From positions 1 to 40,385 of the forward strand of contig QHYH01000164.1 of NCBI GenBank assembly GCA_003223215.1: DNA of 40,385 bases, written 5' to 3'. A program made the position numbers and the translations under genes. The notes under the pieces were generated by a model. It was given only the letters and a program-made list of their open reading frames with translations. It was not told the DNA's origin and did no database searches. Source of the stretch: Acidobacteriota bacterium. Lineage in GTDB: Bacteria > Acidobacteriota > Terriglobia > Acidiferrales > UBA7541. Positions 26,465-34,038 of the stretch are shown here, piece by piece (position 1 is the stretch's first letter; each line of letters opens with the position of its first letter).

Positions 26465-27334
26465 TCACGCCTTCCAGGCCGCGATCCGCAATCTCCTATA
26501 GTCCAGCACCCAGCTGCCGTCGTGAAATTGCTCGCTCCGGCACTGCCGCTCCACTTCGCGAATCCATCGCTGCGCCTTCGCTTCGCCCATCTTGTCGACG
26601 AAGGTCTGCCGGAACACGCGAATCCAGTTCTCCAGCCCGCTCTCGCCCTGTTCGAGCACCGTGGGCCGGTCGAAGAGCGACGCTTCCCGCACCTCCAAGC
26701 CGTGCTTCTCGAGCAATCCCGCATATTCCGCCACGCTCGGGTAAAACCACGGACTCACTCCCGCGGGTGGCCGCATGCCCAGTGCCGCGAACGCCCTTTG
26801 AAATCCCCTCACCAGCTTTTGAATGTTGCCCTTGCCGCCGAACTCGGCTACGAACCGTCCGCCGGGCTTCAGTACCTGCGCTACTCCGGCGATCACTTCC
26901 CCCGCCTCCGGAATCCAGTGCAGCACCGCGTTGGAAAACACCGCATCAAATCCTAGCCAGCCAACTTCCGGAGCTTCCTCAACCAGATCCGCCTTGTCAA
27001 TCTTGCCTGCTCCGTCCACCTTGCTGGCTGTGCCGGCCCAGCTGCGCGCAGCTACTTGCCCCAACTTGACTCGCAACTCTCTTGCGTCCACCACCTCAAA
27101 TTGCAGCGCCGGAAATTTCCTTTTTGCTTGGGTAATCATCTCCTCCGACCGGTCCACTCCCAGCACTTCCGCGCCTCTCGTTGCTATTTCCGCCGTCAAC
27201 GCCCCCGTCCCGCAGCCCAAATCCAGGATGCGTTCGCTCGGCTTCGGCGCCAGCAGCTCCACCAAGCCCTTCGCCCTCTCGTACACGAAGGCATGCTTCG
27301 CGTCATACTCCGCTGCATTCCACTGATTTGTCAT
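26465..27334 (-). CDS. SAM-dependent methyltransferase (trans-aconitate methyltransferase-like)
   Basis: The 289-aa class I methyltransferase has motif I ILDLGCGTGALTAEIA (residues about 35-50), the acidic end of strand 2 (VLGVDRSEEM), VVDAREL for strand 3, FDAVFSNAVLHWIPE for strand 4 and VLKPGGRFVAEFGGKGNI for strand 5. The C-terminal half is like the trans-aconitate/juvenile-hormone type methyltransferases (MRPPAGVSPWFYPSVAEYAG). An unusual insertion of about 33 residues (QVAARSWAGTASKVDGAGK and following) separates strands 3 and 4. The ATG at 27334 gives the usual N-terminus NQWNAAEYDAKHAFVYE. The substrate is not predictable. Confidence 0.85.
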   Translation of the reverse strand: MTNQWNAAEYDAKHAFVYERAKGLVELLAPKPSERILDLGCGTGALTAEIATRGAEVLGVDRSEEMITQAKRKFPALQFEVVDARELRVKLGQVAARSWAGTASKVDGAGKIDKADLVEEAPEVGWLGFDAVFSNAVLHWIPEAGEVIAGVAQVLKPGGRFVAEFGGKGNIQKLVRGFQRAFAALGMRPPAGVSPWFYPSVAEYAGLLEKHGLEVREASLFDRPTVLEQGESGLENWIRVFRQTFVDKMGEAKAQRWIREVERQCRSEQFHDGSWVLDYRRLRIAAWKA

Positions 27335-27549
27335 AGCCCTACCCCGACTCACTCGCTCAGGCGTATAGAACGGCAAGGTCATGTTTGTGCGCGCAGCAAT
27401 GTGCATTTACTCCTGGATGAGCCACAACGGGCGATTTGCAACTTCAAGCCGCTTCCTCCAGAAATCTGCAACTTGACATTGCTATTATCCGTGCTTCTCG
27501 GGAGATTTTGCACGCTGAGAGTGTTCGCTTCACGAAAGGGCAAGGGGTT

Positions 27550-28293
27550 CTAGCTGCTGGAGGTAAGTTCCTTCAGCAGGGCTTTGCCTTTGCGGAACCA
27601 GGGGCGTTCGCGGCGCTGCATATAGCGCGGCAAGGTGCGTGTTTTCGCGAGGATTTTTTGCGCCCATTCGCGAGCTTCGTCGCGGCGGTTGGCGGTCTTC
27701 AGGAAGCTGGCGTAGTTGTAGAGCGTTTCGGGCGTGGTAGAGATTTGCGTCGCTTCGGCGAATAACGGCTCGGCGCGCTGCAAATCGCCGGTGCGCGCGT
27801 AGGCGTCCGCCAGCAATCCCGCGGCGCGATAGTAGTCGAATTTGCGATCGGCCGCGACCACGCGTTCGAGGTCAGGAATCGCCGCTGCGAAATCGTTCAT
27901 CGCCAGCGAACACAGCGCGCGCGAATAAAACGTGTAGATGGAATCGCTGCGTGCCGCAATCGCGTTGGTGAAGGCTTCGCGCCCCTTCCCGTACTGGCCT
28001 TGATCTTTGTAGAGTTCGCCAAGCTCCTCGTAATTCGCGGCGGAAGGATTATCGAGGATATCGGTTTCGACCTTTTGGATGCGCGACCGGCGGCCGAATC
28101 CTTGCATGGTGTCGCGAAGGAGCCCGAGGTCAGGAAGTATTTCCACAAGGATATACACGCTGGCGCCCAGGAATCCGCCGAAGAAAATAATGAAGAACCA
28201 ATAGCTCTCCGGGCGGCGCCGCAGGAAGTGCAGAATCGCCAGAATCTGCAAAAGAAAGCCCCAAGATGGAAAAAGATGTCTCAGCTCAGACAT
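27550..28293 (-). CDS. TPR-repeat membrane protein
   Basis: The 247-aa product starts with two hydrophobic segments (WGFLLQILAILHFL and YWFFIIFFGGFLGASVYIL), followed by cytoplasmic or periplasmic tetratricopeptide repeats at about residues 85-215. Examples are AANYEELGELYKDQGQYGKG, LCSLAMNDFAAAIPDLERVV and GLLADAYARTGDLQRAEPLF. It resembles the N-terminal membrane plus TPR architecture of a phospholipase D-nuclease-like (PLDc_N) membrane segment followed by TPRs. A scaffold function is likely; the partner is unknown. It is divergent to the DUF4126 gene across a 200-nt spacer. Confidence 0.75.
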   Translation of the reverse strand: MSELRHLFPSWGFLLQILAILHFLRRRPESYWFFIIFFGGFLGASVYILVEILPDLGLLRDTMQGFGRRSRIQKVETDILDNPSAANYEELGELYKDQGQYGKGREAFTNAIAARSDSIYTFYSRALCSLAMNDFAAAIPDLERVVAADRKFDYYRAAGLLADAYARTGDLQRAEPLFAEATQISTTPETLYNYASFLKTANRRDEAREWAQKILAKTRTLPRYMQRRERPWFRKGKALLKELTSSS

Positions 28294-28496
28294 GGACGAC
28301 CCGTTAAGGGAACAGCATCGCTTGCTTTTCCGCGACGGTCAAATGGAACGTCGCCCCGTTTCATGCGAGTTACTGCCTGGTTGCCACGCCGGCCCTGCGA
28401 CTCCGCTTATGGTAAGCGATCAACCGGCCGGTCGCGGCGTCGTCGCGGCTCCCCGGCCGCGGCTCGCCATGTGGCGTCCTGTTATGATGGTTTGGC

Positions 28497-29090
28497 GTGA
28501 ATCCACTCCAGACGTTAAGCCTTGCGCTCGGCGCCGGATTTTCTTCCGGGCTGAATCTGTACGCAACGGTGGCGACGCTCGGGCTTCTCGAGCGCTTTGG
28601 CGTCATCCATCTCCCCGCGTCGCTGCGGGTGCTCACCCATTCCTGGGTCATCGGAATTGCGGTTGTGCTGTATCTCATCGAATTTTTCGCGGACAAGATT
28701 CCTTACGTCGACACGATTTGGGACTTTGTCCATACGTTTATCCGGCCGCCTGCGGCGGCGCTGCTCGCCTACGCCGCCGTCAGTGGCTCGGACGCGGAGT
28801 GGCGCTGGGGAGCGGCGCTGCTTGCCGGCGGCGTAGCGCTCACGTCGCACGGAGCCAAGGCGACCACGCGCGCCGCTGTCAATACAAGCCCCGAGCCGCT
28901 GAGCAATTGGACCTTGAGTTTGGGAGAGGATGTAATGGCGGTTTGGCTGTCGTGGATGGCCAGCTTGCATCCGGCGGCCACAACGATTGTTGTCTTTCTG
29001 CTCCTGGGGCTGTGCGCGTATTTGCTCTACCGGCTTTTCCGCTTTGCTCGGCGAGCCGTCCGCCGCACGCCCGACACTTATTTCAAGTAA
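28497..29090 (+). CDS. DUF4126 membrane protein
   Basis: The 197-aa product matches the DUF4126 family of inner-membrane proteins. It has the characteristic ALGAGFSSGLNLYATVATLG, the conserved FFADKIPYVDTIWDFVHTF, and SHGAKATTRAAVNTSPEP, with membrane helices between. The function of the family is not known. The start is GTG at 28497. The last 13 bp overlap the 3' end of the convergent S9 peptidase gene, so the two stop codons are crossed over. Confidence 0.83.
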   Translation: MNPLQTLSLALGAGFSSGLNLYATVATLGLLERFGVIHLPASLRVLTHSWVIGIAVVLYLIEFFADKIPYVDTIWDFVHTFIRPPAAALLAYAAVSGSDAEWRWGAALLAGGVALTSHGAKATTRAAVNTSPEPLSNWTLSLGEDVMAVWLSWMASLHPAATTIVVFLLLGLCAYLLYRLFRFARRAVRRTPDTYFK

Positions 29091-31135
29091 AGCGCGAGCC
29101 AATCGAAGAACGTTTTGTACCAGAACTGGGCATTTTGCGGCTTAAGAATCCAGTGTCCTTCATCGGGGAAAACCACGAGCTTGGACGGGACGTCCTGGCG
29201 CTGGAGCGCATTGAAAAATTCCAGTGATTGCGTGTAAGGGACACGATAGTCGCGCTCACCGCAGATGACGAGCGTAGGCGTTTTGAATTTGCCGAGTTCG
29301 CCGGCGTAGCTGGCCGGCGCCCACTTGTGGTAGCTCTCTGGATTCGACCACGGCGTGCCCTGCATGTCGTGCTCTTCGAACCACAATTCATCGGTCGCGT
29401 ACATGGCGACTTTGTCGTAGACGCCCGCGTGGCTGATGACGGCCTTGAAGCGCCCGTTGTGCGTGGCGATCCAGTCGGCCATGTAGCCGCCATAAGAGCC
29501 GCCGGCGGCGGCCATGCGTGTGCCGTCGATGAAGGGATATTTCTTCAGCGCGTAATCGACACCTTCCATCACGTCGAGGTACGCTTTTCCGCCCCAGTCG
29601 TTGGTGATTTCGTCGGTGAATTTCTGACCGTAACCGGTCGAGCCTCGGCGGTTGATCATCAGCGTGACATAGCCTGGCGCGGAAAACACCTCCTCGTTCC
29701 ACCGGTAGCCCCAGGAGTTCGACCACATGGTTTGCGGGCCGCCGTGGAGCAGCACGAGAAGAGGATATTTCTTCGCAGGGTCGAATTTCGGCGGGCGAAT
29801 CAACATGGCCTGTACTCTCGTGCCTGCGGCACCATCGAACCAAAAGGTTTCCTGAGGGTTCATTTCGAGTGTGGCGAGCATCGCATCGTTGTGGTGAGTG
29901 AGCTGGCGAACGTTGGAGCCGTCACCCGAGGCCGTGAACACTTCGCCAGGCATTGTCAGGCTGGTACGTTCGAACGCCATAGTTTTTCCTGTGCCGCTCA
30001 AGGAAAACGAGGCGTTGTACGTATCGGCAAGGGTTTTTTTCAGTTCCGCCCCGGGACGCGCGGCCATTTCGTACAACAGCTTTTGCGTTTCGTTTTCCGC
30101 GGTGAAGTAGATGGACTTGCTGTCCGCGGACCATGCGAGTTCGTCCGCGCTGCGGTCGAAACCCTCGGTCAGATTCTCGTTTTTTTCCGTCTGGCGGTCG
30201 TAGAGCATCACCCGCCAGCGGTCCGATTCATATTCGGGCTTGAGCTGTGAGTGATACGCGATGTATTTTCCGTCCGGCGAATAGACGGGCTCGCCGTCGA
30301 ATCCCTGCTCCGTGGTGATGCGTTTGATGTCGCCTCCGGCCACCGGCACCGTGAACAAATCGCCGTTGGTGCTGATGGCTTCCATCTTGTCGGTGACGGC
30401 GGTGAAACAAATTTCCTTGCTGTCGGGAGAGAAGTTGATATCGCCTGGACCGCCGCGTTCGTCCGGAGGAACGTCGAAATCCGCGCCGGAGGTAAGATCG
30501 CGCGGAGCCGCGCTGCCATCGGCAGGAAGGACAAACAAGTGGCTGCGCGTGCCCTCGTTCCAGTGGGTCCAGTGGCGGTAAAGAAGGTGCTCGGCGACGT
30601 GGGCCTTCACTTGGTTCTTTTCTTTTTCTTCATCGCGCTTTTTGTTGCAGTCGTCGTCTTTGCAGTCGGGATATACCGAAGAGGTAAACGCAATCGTTTT
30701 CCCGTTGGGAGACCACTTCACGAGACCCGCGCCGGTCGATAATTTCGTGAGGCGCTGGGCTTCGCCGCCTTCGAGCCCGAGCAAATACACCTGGGCTTCG
30801 CCGCTGCGGGAGGAGAGAAAGGCAATGGTGTTTCCGTCGGGCGACCATACGGGCGAGGAGTCATGCCCGCTCCGCGTGAGCTGCGTGGGCGCTCCGCCCG
30901 AGGTGGAAACCATCCAAATGTTGCTGACGTTGCGGTTAGACTCCATGTCAGGCGTGGCCACGGTATAGGCGACCCATTTTCCGTCGGGCGAGATTTGCGG
31001 CGCGGAGACGCGATGCATTTTGATCATATCGTCGAAAGTGATGGGATGCTTCGCGGCCTCCTGCGCGCTACTTGCGAATCCGCAAGCCAATGTCAAGGCG
31101 CCCGCGAGAGCGCTCCGCAGCAAGAGGCCTTTCAT
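29078..31135 (-). CDS. Secreted S9 family serine peptidase (acylaminoacyl-peptidase/DPP type)
   Basis: The 685-aa exported peptidase has a signal peptide (LLLRSALAGALTLACGFASS), an N-terminal WD40/TolB-like propeller (SPDGKWVAY, WSPDGNTIAF, YSPDGKYIAY repeats) and a C-terminal alpha/beta hydrolase. The catalytic triad is visible as GGSYGGYM (Ser about 549), GERDYRV (Asp about 629) and DEGHWI (His about 660). It probably removes dipeptides or acyl-amino acids from peptides in the periplasm. The ATG at 31135 has AGGAGA 6 nt upstream. It follows the amino-acid permease gene by 53 nt on the same strand, which suggests a peptide-degradation and uptake operon. Confidence 0.93.
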   Translation of the reverse strand: MKGLLLRSALAGALTLACGFASSAQEAAKHPITFDDMIKMHRVSAPQISPDGKWVAYTVATPDMESNRNVSNIWMVSTSGGAPTQLTRSGHDSSPVWSPDGNTIAFLSSRSGEAQVYLLGLEGGEAQRLTKLSTGAGLVKWSPNGKTIAFTSSVYPDCKDDDCNKKRDEEKEKNQVKAHVAEHLLYRHWTHWNEGTRSHLFVLPADGSAAPRDLTSGADFDVPPDERGGPGDINFSPDSKEICFTAVTDKMEAISTNGDLFTVPVAGGDIKRITTEQGFDGEPVYSPDGKYIAYHSQLKPEYESDRWRVMLYDRQTEKNENLTEGFDRSADELAWSADSKSIYFTAENETQKLLYEMAARPGAELKKTLADTYNASFSLSGTGKTMAFERTSLTMPGEVFTASGDGSNVRQLTHHNDAMLATLEMNPQETFWFDGAAGTRVQAMLIRPPKFDPAKKYPLLVLLHGGPQTMWSNSWGYRWNEEVFSAPGYVTLMINRRGSTGYGQKFTDEITNDWGGKAYLDVMEGVDYALKKYPFIDGTRMAAAGGSYGGYMADWIATHNGRFKAVISHAGVYDKVAMYATDELWFEEHDMQGTPWSNPESYHKWAPASYAGELGKFKTPTLVICGERDYRVPYTQSLEFFNALQRQDVPSKLVVFPDEGHWILKPQNAQFWYKTFFDWLALYLK

Positions 31136-31188
31136 TTGGTTTCTCCTGAAGTTGCCAGGTGAAGATGCTTGCAAAACTCTGGATGATG

Positions 31189-32499
31189 TCACGTTTCCGG
31201 GACGAATCCAATAGCCTGATTCCGCACCGCGAGCCAATTGACGAAGGCGAGGCCCGTGGTGACGGCGATCACGAGGAACTCTTGACGATGCATGCGGGTA
31301 ACCAGGACCGCGCAAAAAGCAAGCGCGAGCACGGAGAAGAAAATTCCGCAAGGAAGGCGGAAAGCATCGGCGAGCGGATTTTTCTTACGCAGCACCGGCA
31401 AAGCGGCGGCGACCGAGCCGTAGACGAAAAGGCGGGCGACGCTGGAGAGCAGCGCGTTCCAGCGAAAATCGCCTGCGATGGAAAATATCAAAAGCAGCAC
31501 GGCAAAAATCATGATCGAGACATGCGGGGTTCGAAAACGGGGATGGATGCTGCCGAAGAAAGCCGGGAAATCGCCGCGCTCGCCCATGGCAAAAGTGACA
31601 CGCGGGGTGTGCAGGACGTTGGCGCTGAGATATCCGTACGCTGAAATGAGCGTGCCAGCCGCAACGATGCGCACGGCCCAATACGGCAAGAAGCCGCGGG
31701 CGGAATCCACAACGGGAGCGGCGGATCGGCCGGCATTGGGAATCGTGTGAATGACCAGATATTGCACGGCGATGTAGAGCAGCGTGGTTGCGCCAATCGC
31801 CACGAAGAGCGCGAAGGGAATGTCTTTGCGAGCGTTGCGCGTTTCGCCGGAAGCGATGAGCGCGGCTTCGAAGCCGCCGTACGAATACATCATCAAGAGC
31901 AGAGCTTCGAACCAGTCCGCGTAAGTGGCGGCAGTCGATGTGGGGTGCAGGCGAATGTCCGGATGGAAGGCCAATGCCAGCAGACCGGCGATGACAAAGA
32001 AGGCCAGCAGGCTGAGTTTGCTGACCGTGAAAATGTTGCTGAGCTGTTTGCCTCCGCCGACGCCGCAATAGTTCACCGCGGCGAGGAATGCGATGAGAGC
32101 CGTAAGAATAGCCACCCGCGTAAAGGGTGTGGTTGCGGCAGGGAAGAATTCCGCGAGATAGGTGATGAAGAGGTTGGCTACCGCGGAAACGGCGGCGATG
32201 CGCGTGAGCCAGGTCAACCAGCCGTTTTGAATCGCAAGAAAGCGTCCGAAGGCAACTCGTGTGTAGAGATACGGCCCGCCGGTTTCCTGGAATTGAGAAG
32301 CGACTTCGGCCATGCACGCGGCGATGACCGCAATGATCGCAAAGGCCAGGAAGAACCCAACCGGACTAAGGCAGCCGAGACGAGCCGCGATCAGCGCAGG
32401 CAAGCCAAAAATGCTCGCGCCCACCATGGTGTTGACCATGAGCGCGGCCAGGCTCCAGCGGCCGATGGTTCGAACGAGTCCGGTTTGCGGCTCCGCCAA
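31189..32499 (-). CDS. APC-family amino-acid permease
   Basis: The 436-aa product is an APC-superfamily transporter with about 12 membrane helices. It carries the diagnostic first-helix motif NTMVGASIFGLPALIAARLG, the TM2-TM3 region EVASQFQETGGPYLYTRVAFG, and YSYGGFEAALIASGETRNAR in the sixth helix region. It would take up amino acids driven by an ion gradient. The start is taken as TTG at 32499, with AGGCGG upstream; the next Met lies within TM1. It precedes the S9 peptidase on the same strand. There is no Usp tail, unlike the other APC permease in this window. Confidence 0.85.
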   Translation of the reverse strand: MAEPQTGLVRTIGRWSLAALMVNTMVGASIFGLPALIAARLGCLSPVGFFLAFAIIAVIAACMAEVASQFQETGGPYLYTRVAFGRFLAIQNGWLTWLTRIAAVSAVANLFITYLAEFFPAATTPFTRVAILTALIAFLAAVNYCGVGGGKQLSNIFTVSKLSLLAFFVIAGLLALAFHPDIRLHPTSTAATYADWFEALLLMMYSYGGFEAALIASGETRNARKDIPFALFVAIGATTLLYIAVQYLVIHTIPNAGRSAAPVVDSARGFLPYWAVRIVAAGTLISAYGYLSANVLHTPRVTFAMGERGDFPAFFGSIHPRFRTPHVSIMIFAVLLLIFSIAGDFRWNALLSSVARLFVYGSVAAALPVLRKKNPLADAFRLPCGIFFSVLALAFCAVLVTRMHRQEFLVIAVTTGLAFVNWLAVRNQAIGFVPET

Positions 32500-32717
32500 G
32501 TGCGATTCCGCCTGTCTTTAATCAAGAGACTTTTCGGCGCCAATGTAAGGCTGCGCAAGGCTAGCACAAGATTTCGCGTGGGACACTCTCCGGAGCATTT
32601 GTGTAATTCCGGGACAGCTGGGTGGAGATCGTTCAGCCGCAGAGAACGCCGTCTCGGCCAACACGGCCTAGGCTAGCCATGCAAGCGAGTCTGCTACAAT
32701 CTTTTCCCGGACAAGGC

Positions 32718-33998
32718 ATGCCGACGAGCGGACTGTTTTCCCGAAATCTCAAAAAGGCGTTTCCCCTGGCGATACGCGGGGAAGGCTGCTGGATTGTGGA
32801 CGAAAGCGGCCGCCGGTTTCTGGACGCCGCGGGCCAGGCTGCGGTGGTGAGCATCGGCCACGGCGTTGCGGAAATCGGGCACGCGATGGCGGAACAAGCC
32901 GCGCAAATCGCGTTCGCGCACACTTCGCAATTCCATACGGAGCCCGCGGAGAAACTCGCGGCGCGGCTGCTCGCTTCGGAGGCGACGGAAACAGCTATCA
33001 AATTGGTGCGCCAGTATCATGTGGAAACCAGCCACCCGGAGCGCTACCGCGTGGTGTCGCGGCGGCAGAGCTATCATGGGAGCACGCTCGGGGCGATGAG
33101 CGTCAGCGGAAATGTGGCGCGGCGCGCGCCCTATGCTCCGCTGATTGCCGAGTGGGGACACATCGCTCCCTGTTTCTGCTATCACTGCCCGTTCGGGAAG
33201 ACCTTTCCGGAATGCGAGATAGCGTGCGCAGAGGAGCTTGAGACGTTTGTACGCGAGCATCAGACAGAGATAGCAGCGGCATTTATTTTCGAGCCGGTGG
33301 TTGGCGCGACGCTTGGCGCTGCGGTTCCTCCCGAAGGTTATGCCCGCCGGATCGCGGAGACCTGCCACAAGAGCGGCATCTTGTTGATCGCAGATGAAAT
33401 CATGACGGGAATGGGCCGCACCGGCAAACCTTTTGCGGTGCAACATTGGGGGATCGAGCCGGACATCATTTTGGTAGGCAAGGGTGTCGCCAGCGGATAT
33501 GCGCCGCTTGGCGGTGTCCTCGCCTCGGCGCGCGTGGTGGAAGCGATCGGAGCGGGGTCGGGCGCGTTCATGCACGGCTTTACCTACCAGGCGCATCCCG
33601 TGTGCACGACGGCGGGCAACGCGGTCCTGGATTATCTGGAAGGGCATAGGCTTTTTGAACGCGTGAACCCAGCGGGGAAAAATTTGCGCGCAGCCCTTGC
33701 TCCGCTCGAAAAACACCCGCACGTCGGGGATATTCGAGGGCTCGGATTGCTGCTCGGAGTGGAATTCTTGAGGGACAAAGCCACGCGCGAACCCTTCTTG
33801 AAGTCGGACAATGTTGCGGAAAAAGTCCGGCAAGCCGCGGAGGCGGAAGGCGTGCTGACCTATCCGACGCAGGGCTGCGTGGACGGGCACCGCGGCGATC
33901 ATCTCCTGCTCGCCCCGCCGTTCACGATTTCCGAGGAAGAGTGCAAGCTCGTCGAGAACGTGCTGTCATCGGCGCTCAAAAAAGTCTTTCCATTGTGA
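32718..33998 (+). CDS. Class III PLP-dependent aminotransferase with an internal deletion
   Basis: The 426-aa fold-type I enzyme transfers amino groups via pyridoxal phosphate. It has RRQSYHGSTLGAMSVSGN, IADEIMTGMGRTG with the Asp that holds the PLP ring nitrogen, ILVGKGVASGYAPLGG with the Schiff-base Lys, and FMHGFTYQAHP. Two CysxxCys-like pairs (CFCYHCPFG, CEIAC) match the branch containing unassigned acidobacterial aminotransferases. Between EKLAARLLA and SEATETAIKLVRQYH about 15-18 residues are missing. That stretch normally holds the PLP-phosphate-binding turn (TSGGS). Activity is therefore doubtful. The ATG at 32718 follows GGACAAGG; an in-frame ATG at 32679 is an alternative. The substrate is unknown. 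Confidence 0.85.
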   Translation: MPTSGLFSRNLKKAFPLAIRGEGCWIVDESGRRFLDAAGQAAVVSIGHGVAEIGHAMAEQAAQIAFAHTSQFHTEPAEKLAARLLASEATETAIKLVRQYHVETSHPERYRVVSRRQSYHGSTLGAMSVSGNVARRAPYAPLIAEWGHIAPCFCYHCPFGKTFPECEIACAEELETFVREHQTEIAAAFIFEPVVGATLGAAVPPEGYARRIAETCHKSGILLIADEIMTGMGRTGKPFAVQHWGIEPDIILVGKGVASGYAPLGGVLASARVVEAIGAGSGAFMHGFTYQAHPVCTTAGNAVLDYLEGHRLFERVNPAGKNLRAALAPLEKHPHVGDIRGLGLLLGVEFLRDKATREPFLKSDNVAEKVRQAAEAEGVLTYPTQGCVDGHRGDHLLLAPPFTISEEECKLVENVLSSALKKVFPL

Positions 33999-34038
33999 TG
34001 CGACCCTTGGTTTGCGCGGCTTACGGAGAGTTAACCTT

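Noticed and set aside
26323-27069. 248-aa plus-strand ORF
   Set aside because: It mostly overlaps the methyltransferase in antisense and is Arg/Pro/Ser-rich without motifs.
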